Part shown: in pieces, positions 44,101 through 58,700 of the stretch
How positions within the stretch are numbered: the first letter of the stretch is position 1
How the letters are laid out: every line of letters begins with the position of its first letter
Source of the DNA: Tubiluchus corallicola
Taxonomy: Eukaryota > Priapulida > Priapulimorpha > Priapulimorphida > Tubiluchidae
Direction of reading: 5' to 3'
DNA length: 64,000 bases
Assembly (NCBI GenBank): GCA_030141605.1
Contig: JAQGDQ010000318.1
Coordinates: 65,001-129,000, forward strand
The notes under the pieces: model-generated
What the model saw: the letters and a program-made list of their open reading frames with translations, nothing else
The model's database searches: none
What the model was told of the DNA's origin: nothing
Translations under genes and position numbers: made by a program

Positions 44101-46371
44101 TTTGGGAACTATAACGACAACGCCATTCTGGACGAAATGCATTGTACTTATCAAACAAAAGGTCTCGATCTAGTCGTATCTGTTATCAATAATGATTGTA
44201 ATTTTTCAATCGGGGCCAACGGTAGGAATTGGTGCACAAACTGGCCATTTTCGCCGGTTTTTTGCAAAACCTATACCTCTTATTTCTAGAAAACTGGAAA
44301 ACTAGAACCTTACCTAGTTAATTTTTCTTGTTTCCAGGCAAGATCCTGCTGGTAAGTCAATGTACAGACTAATGCATAATTAAATAAAGTCCGCGTAAAA
44401 CAACTGCAGTTAGTGAACTGATGCGGAAGACGGCTTTGCTTTACACATGTCACGTGACGGTTGTAATTATGACGCGTTACTGTGGTACAGTTAAGCTTTG
44501 ATCTACAGCAACTTCGCACAACGAAACTGCAGAAAGGCTGATTGAGCTATCAAGCCATTTTTATAACCTTGGATAACCTACACGCTGCTTAATGATTATC
44601 TTATCAATTACCTGGTGTGACGCCACAACCATGATAATATTTCTTATAAATCGGAATCTGGCAAACATCTGCATATCCTTCGTCTTTACAACTTTGTACA
44701 AAATGTGCAGCAGTCGCCTCCGCGTGGCCGTGCCTCACCTGACAGTTAACGTGCGAAGATTTCCAGCCAACAATCTTTACCCAGCTCATATCACAATGGC
44801 ATTTCAAACTATTACCTATTTGCAAGAATTAAAAATAAAATAAAATAAAATTGCTGAGACTATATACCCTGAGGCAGCATCACTGCATTGTGCAACACAG
44901 TACAGTGGAGTGCCGTGCAGTACAGTAGAGTACAGTGTACAGTACACAATACAGTACACTACAGCACAGTACAGTACAGTACAGTACAGCACAGCACAGC
45001 ACAGCACAGCACAGCACAACACAGCACAGTACACCACAGTGCAGCAAAGTACGATGCGATGCGATGCGATGCAATGCAATGCAATGCATTGCAAATACAA
45101 TACAATGCAATGCAATGCAATGCAATACAATACAAATTAAATGTCATATACAGCTTACTTTATGATGTTTTGTGCAAAGACAAAATGCTCTAACTAAGAT
45201 TCTCTGATACTCATTAATTTTTTCTTGGGGTTTGCATAAGAGCTTCAACTGAGCAGGCAAATTTACTGTGTAAGTCAGCTGTAGTATTAGCAACTGACAC
45301 AGCATCAGCCGAGCTATCTGATTTACTATGTGAGTCAGCTGATGTAGTAGCAACTCACTCAGCTTCATCCGTGCTAACTGATTTACTGCATGAGTCAGCT
45401 GATGTAGTAGCAACTCACTCAGCTTCAGCTGAGCTAGCTGATTTACTCTGTGCTGTACCAGTGCAGTTGATGTAGTCATAACTGACTCAGCTTCAATGCT
45501 ATAAAGTTAATACAACTATTTTATTTTATATACCAATATGATCCACCTGTGATAAATTCTTGAAAAGAATAATGAAAGGACTGTAAATTTTATTTATTTT
45601 ATGGTACCCCAGTTTTCGTATCAAGCATTGTACTTATAGTCAATAAACTATACTACTGCTATTGCCGAATGATAGCCTTTTGACAATCTACCCCATGACA
45701 AAAGAGACAGAAGCATTAACCCTAAACTTCAACTTGAATTCATTACCTTGCATGATTAACTCTACCTCAGCAGGATCTGTATCATCAGTAATTAATGGCA
45801 TTTTGACTTTGTTAAGCCCCGTGTTATTACTGATGATAATCGACTCTATCAAGCCGCAGTTGGTCAAGTCCAAGTTGACCGTGTCAAGAAGTTCGTTGCT
45901 TTCTATTCTTATGCGTCTTAAATCGAAATTCAAACTGAAGGTCTGTTCTGCGATGGTGCTCAACTTTTTGTTTTCAACAAGCGTGATGTTTGTGGCTGAC
46001 GCGCCAATATCTTTCTCTCTTATTTCTAAGAGCTGACTGTATTTGATTACCAAGTTACCAATACGCTTTCCCGACAGAAAATATGTCGGCAAATAGTCCA
46101 CGTTAATATTCTGAAGTTCCAAGGCGTACGAATACATGCTTGAGATTTTTTCTGAGATTTCTGCTAGCATCTTTTCGCTGTTAAGCCCATCTGGAGTTGC
46201 CGTGGCATTTGCTCCGCATACAATATGGCAGTCGTTCGTATCCGCATAGTCATAGTAAACGAATTCGCAGTATCGTTCGTGAGCTGGGCACACTATCCAC
46301 CCCTGTTGGTTGTGCACGTGGGTAAATTGATGAAAAATTGTTACGTACAGTATCACAAAAACTTTTGTCAT
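40968..46371 (-). CDS. LRR-A: two-module leucine-rich-repeat receptor
   Basis: Five exons on the minus strand: 45747-46371, 44612-44815, 43400-43933, 41842-42150 and 40968-41164. Every intron is phase 1 and the joined product is 622 residues. Exon 1 carries a signal peptide (MTKVFVILYVTIF), a cysteine N-cap (CPAHERYCE...CHIVCG) and LRRs. Exon 2 is an LRR C-cap (NSLKCHCDMSWVK...C). Exon 3 repeats the plan (CPIDKRYCE...CHVVCG, then LRRs such as KNLKSLDLDLTS). Exon 4 has a second C-cap (NKLICNCKMSWIK) and a Cys-rich end (CNCSC...CTC). Exon 5 gives a membrane span and tail. If exon 4 is not spliced at 41842, the frame ends at 41780 with a short hydrophobic tail (577 residues), possibly GPI-type or simply intron retention. 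The family is unknown; the layout is receptor-like. Confidence 0.82.
41648..41740 (+). repeat. 36-bp tandem repeat downstream of LRR-A
   Basis: Nearly three units of ATTACCCTAGCAGATGATGT followed by AGTAGCTAATATTACT. The same array is at 52612-52716 beside LRR-B. Confidence 0.9.
42265..42512 (+). repeat. CRE-containing 61-bp repeat, LRR-A intron 3
   Basis: Four units, each with the perfect palindrome TGACGTCA (first at 42276-42283) and GGGCTTTGAAAGTGA. TGACGTCA is the consensus cAMP-response element for CREB/ATF factors. In LRR-B (53249-53496) three of the four palindromes survive. Confidence 0.9.
42950..43255 (+). repeat. Degenerate AATTGTGACTTTT repeat, LRR-A intron 3
   Basis: About a dozen irregular units of 20-25 bp (CCAAAATTGTGACTTTTTCC type), led by telomere-like words (CACTAACCCTAACTAC). 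Unit order and number differ from the homologous array at 53790-54145. Confidence 0.88.
44155..44285 (+). repeat. Repeat R2, diverged copy in LRR-A intron 2
   Basis: Shares CAAACAAAAGGTCTCGATCT, GGGGCCAACGGTAGGAA and TTTTTTGCAAAACCTATA with 62303-62495 and with the B counterpart at 54945-55075, so it predates the gene duplication. Confidence 0.7.
44885..45135 (+). repeat. Drifting pentanucleotide repeat, LRR-A intron 1
   Basis: Runs of five-base words succeed one another: ACAGT, then ACAGC, then GATGC, then AATGC, then AATAC. Open frames on both strands here are by-products of the repeat. The homologous array in LRR-B (57975-58188) has a different mix with a CATAC run. Confidence 0.93.
45236..45475 (+). 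repeat. 60-bp repeat with AP-1/Maf motifs, LRR-A intron 1
   Basis: Four units of about 60 bp containing TGAGTCAGCTG or TGACTCAGC and ACTCAGCTTC-GCTGAGCTA. TGAGTCAGC is the AP-1 / Maf-recognition core. As 60 is a multiple of three, the gene-strand frame stays open (20-residue Leu-rich repeat, LKLSELLLHQLTHAVNQLA), but no splice sites support it as an exon. Confidence 0.85.
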
Positions 46372-50045
<3,674 letters not shown>

Positions 50046-50084
50046 TTAAAAGACTTTCTAACTACTAGTCCTCTAAAATATGAC

Positions 50085-50281
50085 ATGTTCTTCATTATTG
50101 TTCGGCTGGTCAATACGTATCCATGGAATCATAACAGTATCATCGACTGTGTCTGGCTAACCGTCAAAAGGAATGCTCAGATTGGGGATTTTAGCTGTGC
50201 AGAACTATCAACCACTAACACAAGTAGTAGTTCTACAGCTGTTAGCACAGCATCAGCATCAGCAACAACAACAACAACAAG

Positions 50282-50318
<37 letters not shown>

Positions 50319-50687
50319 GCAACAACAATAACAACAACAACAACAACAACAAAAAGAACAACAAAGACATCGTCTGTAGTTACTTCTTTGCCCGAGGGGA
50401 CAACATCTCCTTCAACACTAACAACTTCTTTGACAGAGAATTTAACATCTTCAATAACATCACCAAATAGTGTTATTAAGGCAAGTGGCACTGAAGCATT
50501 GCAGTGGTGCGACAACACAAAATACGCCCTTATCGTGCGTCTTGTAATGTTTTTACCATCCCTAATAACCAACGGCTTAATAATATTAAAGCTGACGAGC
50601 CAGAGAGACACAAGATCAGCAACTTCAGTAAGAGTAGAACGTAGAGAAAGAATAACTGAAGTAATTGTAGACAGTGAAGACACATAA
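50085..50687 (+). CDS. Thr-rich stalk, single-pass membrane protein fragment
   Basis: Open frame from at least 50050. Residues 12-45 (PWNHNSIIDCVWL...IGDFSC) recall an LRR C-cap, in weak form. A mucin-like stalk follows with about 40 Thr encoded by ACA/AAC repeats, then EALQWCDNTKY, a hydrophobic span (ALIVRLVMFLPSLITNGLII) and a basic cytoplasmic start (RVERRER). It ends at TAA 50685-50687 inside a 33-bp repeat. Beyond the repeat the same frame continues acidic and Lys-rich to 50939. A possible acceptor (CTAACTACTAG) sits near 50069, so upstream exons may exist; none was recognised. An antisense frame of 231 codons across the array is judged a shadow because the plus strand has the ordered stalk-membrane-tail pattern. 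Confidence 0.55.
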
Positions 50688-50819
50688 ACTGAAGTAATTG
50701 TAGACAGTGAAGACACATAAACTGAAGTAATTGTAGACAGTGAAGACACATAAACTGAAGTAATTGTAGACAGTGAAGACACATAAACTGAAGTAATTGT
50801 AGACAGTGGGGACACATTA
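50655..50819 (+). repeat. 33-bp in-frame repeat carrying stop codons
   Basis: Five units of ACTGAAGTAATTGTAGACAG then TGAAGACACATAA. Read in the frame of the membrane protein, each gives TEVIVDSEDT. Units 1-4 then end in TAA; unit 5 has TTA and an acidic variant (SGDTL), after which the frame is open to TAA at 50937-50939. Confidence 0.93.
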
Positions 50820-50939
50820 ATTGAAGTGACAGACTCAAGTAGCGAAACAGTAAGTGAAGACGTGCGAGACAAGGAGAAGAAGCTAGAACAGTCAATCGAG
50901 GCCTTGATTGAACAAATGCTGTTAGATAAATATACCTAA

Positions 50940-52763
50940 GTTGTAGTACTGTAGCGTTTGATTATAGTAGTAGTTATTGAATGAATAACCTTTGTATGCA
51001 AAGATTAACAAATTGCGCATAATGTAATTTATGTCTGAAATTATAAGATGAAAATTGAAAGTTATATGCTTTTGTCTTTATTTTGCTTCTTTTATTGCCC
51101 CAACGACTTACCTCAGCGCAGGACATTTGATATTCTTCTATGGAATAATGTATTTCAAACAATAAATAATTATGTGTTACATCTTGTAAATATTTGACAC
51201 GACTCCAAACTTTTTGTAAATTGATGTATTTTCTTTTATTTATTTAGTGTAGGTCAAAGGAATAAGGACACCTCTTGCCAACTTGCATACTCCAGTGCCT
51301 AGTTTGTCAAATGCACTAGCCTAATGAAAAAGGTTTACCCTCTTATCAGTTACCTACATGACTTTTCTAAGGACACCTCTTACCAACTTGCCAACACGAC
51401 TGTATATTATACATTTATGAGGAATTGTGCATAAAATTATACCAGTGATTTAAGACTTTGGATAGATTGGTGATCAAGCTGTAAAACAACCTGAAAGGCT
51501 TATAAACAGCAGAACACCATAAGAGTAGTAAATTTTTGAGGGTTTCCCTTTTATCTTTCCCCTTCAGATGCCAAAAAAGATAATGTACATTTGTGCATGT
51601 ATAACAAAAGTTAAATCACTAGTTTTACCACCTCACTTGAATAGGTTTCATTGCTAAGTCCTGAAGTGCTTAGTACTAATTTTATATAGTAGGTATTTGT
51701 AGGAATTTACAGACGTGTAGTTAAATTTTGAGGGTTTCTCTTTTTTCTTTTCTCCTTCATATACTAAGAAAGATAATGTACAGTCCCAAAAGAATTTCTT
51801 GAACTGATTGGATATTGACTGAAGGATTTATATATTTTGACATATAAATATGTCACCACATAACCCGTGTCGCCATCTATCACTTAAAATTGTCCTTTGA
51901 TTTATCTCTGATCACTTGTTGGATTAACCGAATATAAAGGAATCCGCTTTTTACATGTACAAAACTAAACATATACTACTTCCCGCATTCTTTCTAAACC
52001 CAATTATCTATTAAGTGACTCAACAAGATTTAATGAAGTTCTCATTAAGTCTTGCAGGACTGATACGGCATGGCACTTCATCTCTAACACAGGCCTTTGA
52101 GTTTGGAATGACATCAATGAATACATGAAAAATTCTTTATCTATAAATAACTTCAAAAGAAATTTTAAAAGTGATATCTTCTCTAATTATATAGAATAAA
52201 TAAATTTGACTAATTACGCTGCTTCCCATATCGGAATCCATCACGTTGCTGGCTATGTCCGTTTCAGTATTTCTGTAGTTCGCGTTACTTCATAGAGTTA
52301 CCATCACATCTTTCTCTTGCTTTCAATTCTCCTTAAATTTTTTTCTTTCTACTTCTTTACTGCTGTTTTCTACTTCCCTCAATCCAATTCAATCCAAGCC
52401 TCACCCACCAAAGTGAACAAAAAACTAAGACAGAAGAAGAATTATTGGACATCGGATTGTTTTTCCTTTCAATAAAACGAAAAACTGTTCTACAAAATCT
52501 AGTATCATTCCAAAAGATTATTTTACAGAACAACAAGTAAAAATAAAGAAAGTTCAAAAACCTGAAAATTAAATCAATGCTGTGGCAAAAATTACAATTA
52601 CACTAAAAGTTGACGTAGTAGCTAATATTACTATTACCCTAGCAGATGATGTAGTAGCTAATATTACTATTACCCTAGCAGATGATGTAGTAGCTAATAT
52701 TATTATTACCCTAACAGGCAGATTCTTATTAAAACACTCTTTAGAAGATTTCTGAATGTCTCT
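50940..52763. other. Region between stalk gene and LRR-B
   Basis: Contains the 51265-51400 block shared with 40860-41000, a LINE C-terminal remnant near 52048-52200 and the 36-bp repeats at 52612-52716. No transmembrane exon for LRR-B could be found. Confidence 0.45.
52048..52200 (+). mobile_element. LINE C-terminal remnant
   Basis: The frame reads VWNDINEYMKNSLSINNFKR then NFKSDIF and a stop, the typical end of jockey/CR1-type ORF2 (compare LWNRLSRNSKCSHSLLTFKK in the element at 63119). One internal stop precedes VWN, so it is degenerate. Confidence 0.5.
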
Positions 52764-55700
52764 CTAGAAGATGACGTTTCGTGTGGAAAGGCAAGCGACA
52801 AGTAGGTACAGAACCATTGATGTACCATGCTGGTAGATGCTGATGCTGCCAGACCCTTTTATTAGGACACAAGTGCAGGTTGGATGGTAGCTTTCTTTAT
52901 ATATTAAGGATCGACAAGAACAGTTGCAGTTGCTGCTGTAGTGGGCGAACGCAGTTTCGCAGATGTTGGCACTGTGGTTCCTCACGGCGTCGTCTACGCA
53001 CTGCGCCTTAAACCTCTCCAGGGTTATCTCGCGTGTAGTGTGGTGGAGCTTTGGCACATCACAATCGGTGGTGGAAGTGCTGAAATTCTCTCCTTTTATC
53101 CAAGACATTTTGCAGTTACAAATCAGTTTATTTTCTGCAACACAAGCAAATTTCCATTACGCAAATTAGACAAGCACAAATAAAAAATACCAGAACCAAA
53201 AGTTCTTGTTCATAGAAGAGAACCTCTTTTCCCCATCAATGCCAAGTTACATTTAATTGTGACGTCACATCGGGCTTTGAAATTGATATTCAATCGGTGT
53301 TCAACTACAGCACTTAATTATGACGCCACGTCGGCTTTGAAAGTGACATCCAATCGATATTCAACAACAGCACTTAATTGTGACGTCACATTGGGCTTTG
53401 AAAGTGACATCCAATCAGTGCTCAACTACAGCACTTAATTGTGACGTCACATTAGGCTTTGAAAGTGGCATCCAATCGGTGTTCAACTACTGCAAGTCCA
53501 AGGTCGCACAAGAATTTCTTCTTGCAACTAGCCTTGATATTGATAGGTTCTATACAGCACTTTCTAGTCAAAATTCGAAAATAATGTAAATTTAGCAATG
53601 AGTAGACCTATTTGCCCATAGAAATTAGTATTACACAGTAATGATACACAACCATAAGCACTGTAGTTAATGTAGTGATAATATCCTGGTAATAGAGCTA
53701 CAGGTAAAAAAGTCACAATTGAAAAATAACAAGAAAGAATCGGGAGAGAAAAGGGCTCAGGAAAAAAGAAACAGTCCTAACCAAAACGCCATCCCTATCA
53801 CTAACCCTAACTGCTAATCCTAACTCTAACCAAAATTAATTGTGACTTTTTTCCTAGCCAAAATTGTGACTCCCCCCGCCAAAATTGTGATTTTTTTCCT
53901 AGCCAAATTTGTCACTTTTTCCTAGGCAAAGTTGTGACTTTTACCTAGCCAAATATGTGATTTTCCTAACCAAAAAATTGTGACTTTTTGTTAGCCAAAA
54001 TTGTGACTTTTCCAAGCCAAAATTTTGACTTATTCCTACCCAAAATTGTGACATTGTGACTTTTTTCCTAGGCAAAATTGTGACTTTTTCCTAACCAAAT
54101 TTGCGACTTTTTTCCTAGCCAAAATTGTGACTTTTCCGTTACTTTTTTCCTGTGAATTTATTGCCAGGCACCTTTCTAGGCGTGGTAAGCAGTGAGAAGC
54201 TAATTTGCTAGAGTCAATAATTCATCTGCCAAAGCAATTTGATACGAAGCCAACATATCTGTAACTTATTAGCATATTATACTACCTTCTAAGGTGATGT
54301 CGATTTCACTTGGCTTCACATCAGGATGGAACAGTAATGGTGCAACGGTCTTAATCCCATTCTTCGACAGAACTATCTTGCTGATAAAACGGCTTGAGGT
54401 CAGGTCAAGGTCAAGTGATTTCAGATTCTTCTGTCCCACCATGTAAATTTCTCTCAGGTTGTACATTCTACTAAACGCCTTCTTGTCGATGCTTACCATT
54501 TGCGCGTTTCCGTTTAATCGCAGGACTCTAAAGCTGCCACCAAAATCAAATTTTCTGACACCGTAAATGGTCGAATATGCGAGGTCCAACGTCTCAATGC
54601 TTCTGTCGCTGAGAAATGACTTTGGCAGCCAGTCACTGTTGTAATCCACGATTCGGAGGGAGTAGTCGAAATTACCGGTTAGAGAGTTTGAAATATCTAC
54701 CAGCATTGACTTGTCTGAAAGAACAGTGTTGCGTCCACAGACAACGTGGCAGTAACTGATATCTTCTTTGTCCTCGTTAACTATTTCACAGTATCGTTTA
54801 TCAATTGGACAATATTTCTCTGCAAAAACATTCAGCAAGTATAAAATATAGTGCAATCACTGTAATACAATACATACAACGAAGGTAATTTCGGAACTAT
54901 AACAACAACGCCATTCTGGACAAAATGCTTTGTACTTATCAAACAAAAGGTCTCGATCTAGTCGTATCTGTTATCAATAATGATTGTAATTTTTGAATCG
55001 GGGCCAACGGTAGGAATTGGTGCAAAAACTGGCCATTTTCGCCCGTTTTTTGCAAAACCTATACTCTTTTGCAAAACTCTTTTTTCTAGAAAACTGGAGG
55101 CTTATGGTTTTCCGTAATGGGGTGTACCAAACGCTTCCACCAGAAGGAACGTTGAATTATTTGGCGGTTCGATTTTGGCAGCTACTGGTACTACTGTCAC
55201 GCAGTGCATTGTTGTGCCGTCATTCTATTGTAGCCTTGTTATGAATAAATTTCGGAATATGAATTTCAGTAGATATTAATTGAGTTTATCGGATGAATCA
55301 GATTCAGATGATAAACTCGCTCCTCCTTGATTTTGTTAAGGAAATTCATATAAATTGAATATGGAACTCACCCAGCTTGTGGCTTGAATTTAATGAGTTA
55401 AATTGTCGCAATATAGTTGAAGGACATGTGTAGAATTCAAGGAGACGCTGTTTACTAGCAGCATGCATGCCGATTAGAAAACAAAGGGAAGACGGTCAAT
55501 AGTGACCATTTGTCACATGTCGCCGAAGTAATCAAAGCGGCAAGGTTCAGTGTCAGTGCTTATTGATCATAAAGTTAGAAATCAGAAGTAATATCCACTG
55601 TCTAGGCAGTAAGACTGCCCAGACGGTGCGGAAGAAATCAAAAGCGGCAAGATTCAGGGACAGTAATTATTGGTCATAAAATTAGAAATCGAAATTATTA

Positions 55701-58700
55701 ACCGCTTTAACCGAAAGTATTAACTGTCCAGGAGGTAAAGATTGGCCAGATGGTGCAATACACCAAGGTCAGTGCGCAATAAGGCTTTTGCTATATAAGC
55801 TTGGAAAAAGATTCAAGCGACACACAACAGGGTGATGTGACGAACACTCACACAATTAGGGAGTGAGTCTGACAGTGGTTCCCACCATAGTGTTGTTGTG
55901 TCCGAGACATCTTCTGCATAACGTCAAGAAGCATCGTTAGTCCAGCGTGGAGATATCGTCTACGTACTTAGCAAAGTCTGCGAAGTCTCGTTTAGGAACA
56001 GGGATTTGGCCAGTAGCAGTTGTACTTTGGCCAATCCACCAGTTAAGTGAACTTACTTATTTATTTGTAGCTTGTATTTGATTACAGTTTGTAACCAGTA
56101 TTTGTATGACTTAAGCACCTTCAGTGCATCATACCGATATAGAACTTCAGTTAAGTGGATAGTATCTCTTTAGAACTAGATACTATTTGTAAACGACCAC
56201 CTGCGTATAAGGACAAATCTTGTATTGGTACCAGAGTTGATTAATTTGTAACCTGTAAGTTCAATCAAATCTATTCACTGCATTAACTTAACCATTGAGT
56301 TTTGTTCATGTTAAATGCGTCATTGGTGACTCATAATCGCAACACTAAATCCCTGATTCGAACCTGAAGCGATTCGCAGTGTATAGCTCATTTGCGGGAG
56401 ATCGCTTGTAAACTTGAGGGATAAAGATCTGACTCACAACACAAGTTGGAGATATAGTCGTGTAGGACAGATCATTGCCTTATCGACTGAACTGAAGCCC
56501 TAGGAGTCGGGTAATCGACAGTTACCTGGAAGCAATCTGTGTGTGAATCATAATCATTATTAATTCGATTAATTATTTTAATTAATCAAGGTCACTCTGT
56601 ACAAAAAAAGTAGGGTGATTGCCTGCCTGTAGCTTTGCTACAGTAGATGCTGCCGACTTGACGTTAGATAAATACGATAATATTTAGTGGCATAAAGTGG
56701 CGTTTTCGCAGCATGAGGATGAGGATGCGGATGCGTAATAGATAAAATCGGCTTATATTGTTTACCATGCACCCATTTATACGGCTCGCAATTGCGTTAT
56801 TCTTTTTGTGCAGGTATTCTTTTGATTTTTTTATGCAGGCCGTTCCGCATTGGTAAAACGCATCCGTATCCGTATACTACGTGAACTTAAAAGTTCAAAA
56901 ATAATAACGTAACCATGTAGGATGTTCGCGCACTAAATGTATTTGTGAACGAAAAGGGTTGCGGGGCTTTGTTTTTTAATTAGTTAACTGCCTATTGGTG
57001 CGGGATATACCCGAAACACTTCAGAAATTTGGCTACGGATCAATTTCTGATATTAAATTTTTTTTATGGTATCACTGGCGTTGGCGTCATTTTTTCAAAC
57101 AACAACCCGTAATCAAAATACTCATTGAATTAAATAATGTTGTTTACACGTTTCTCTATAAAAATCGTATTTTAGTAAATCACGAGACTGTTGAGTCGAA
57201 CCATCCACATCGCGAAATGAGAAAGAACAAAATCATTAAGCCTTTTCACATTTCCAACAATTGATGATGATCATGAAAAGGTCGCAGGTTAAGTGTACCA
57301 AGAAATGTATTTGTGTGCACTTGGCGACGCCTCCCAGTTCACGCTATTGTAATAGTAACAGTTTTAATAGCTAGCTAGAACTTTACCTAGTTCATTTTTT
57401 CTTGTTTCCAAGCAAGATCCTGCTGGTAAGTCAATGCGCAGACTAATGCATAATTAAATAAAGTCCACGTAAAACAATTGAAGTTAGCCAACTGATGCGG
57501 AAGGCAGCTTTGCTTTACACATGTCACGTGAAGGTTGTAATTAAGACGGTTGTATTTAAGCGTTACTGTGGCACAGTTAAGCTTTGACCAGCAGCAACTG
57601 CGCATGCGCACAACGAAACTTCAAAAAGGCTTATTGAGCTATCAAGCCATTTTTATAACCTTGGATAACCTGCACGCTGCTTAATGATTATCTTATCAAT
57701 TACCTGGTGTGATGCCACAATCATGATAATATTTCTTATAAAGCGGAATCTGGCAAACATCTGCATATCCTTCGTCTTTACAACTTTGTACAAAATGTGC
57801 AGCAGTCGCCTCCGCGTGGCCATGCCTCACCTGACAGTTAACGTGCGAAGATTTCCAGCCAACAATCTTTACCCAGCTCATATCACAACGGCATTTCAAA
57901 CTATTACCTATTTGCAAGAAATAAAAATAAAATAAAATAAAATTGCTGAGACTAAATACCCTGAGGCAAAATCAGTGCATTGTGCAACACACTACAGTGC
58001 AGCGCAGCGCAGTGCAGTACAGTACAGCACAGTGCAGCAAAGCACTGCACGATGCAATGCGATGCGATGCAATGCAATGCGATGTGATGCAATGCATTTC
58101 AAATACGATACGATACCATACCATACCATACCATACCATACCATACCATACCATACAATACAATACAATACAATACAATACAATAAAAATTAAAGGTCAT
58201 ATACAGCTTACTTTATGATGTTTTGTGCAAAGACAAAATGCTCTAACTAAGATTCTCTGATACTCATTAATTTTTTCTTGGGGTTTACATAAGAGGAAAT
58301 CGATTGTGAAGATGTCATTTCTGGAGCCCAGAGCCACGTCGTTTCAGCTGAGCTCCAGTCGGTTTGTATTTGCAGTCGACCTCACTGGACTAGAAACCCA
58401 GTTTTAGTGGTGCCAGATGATCAGTGATGGGAGTCCAGCTACATTACTGCCAGCATTGAAGATTTCCGCTCTTGCGATAGTCACGTGACACTGCAAATTG
58501 TGCGTGAGCTGGGAGAGATACTAAATTTCAGAAATATTTGAAAGAGAAATCCGGTCAATTCAAAAATTAAATACACCAATAACCAACGTTAGTCGCACGT
58601 ATGGGATCATTTAGATGTTTTGGTATTCATTTGTCTGTAATCAAGATAAGCGTCGCCAAAAGTTGATTTAAATTATATTTGCAATACATCCATTGTTTTT

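Noticed and set aside
44816-45193. Several overlapping Cys/Leu- or Gln/Asn-rich frames on both strands
   Set aside because: By-products of pentanucleotide repeats within an LRR-A intron.
50177-50872. Minus-strand frame of 231 codons with an 11-residue repeat and long Val runs
   Set aside because: Antisense of the Thr-rich stalk and the 33-bp repeat; the plus strand has the ordered stalk, membrane span and basic tail.
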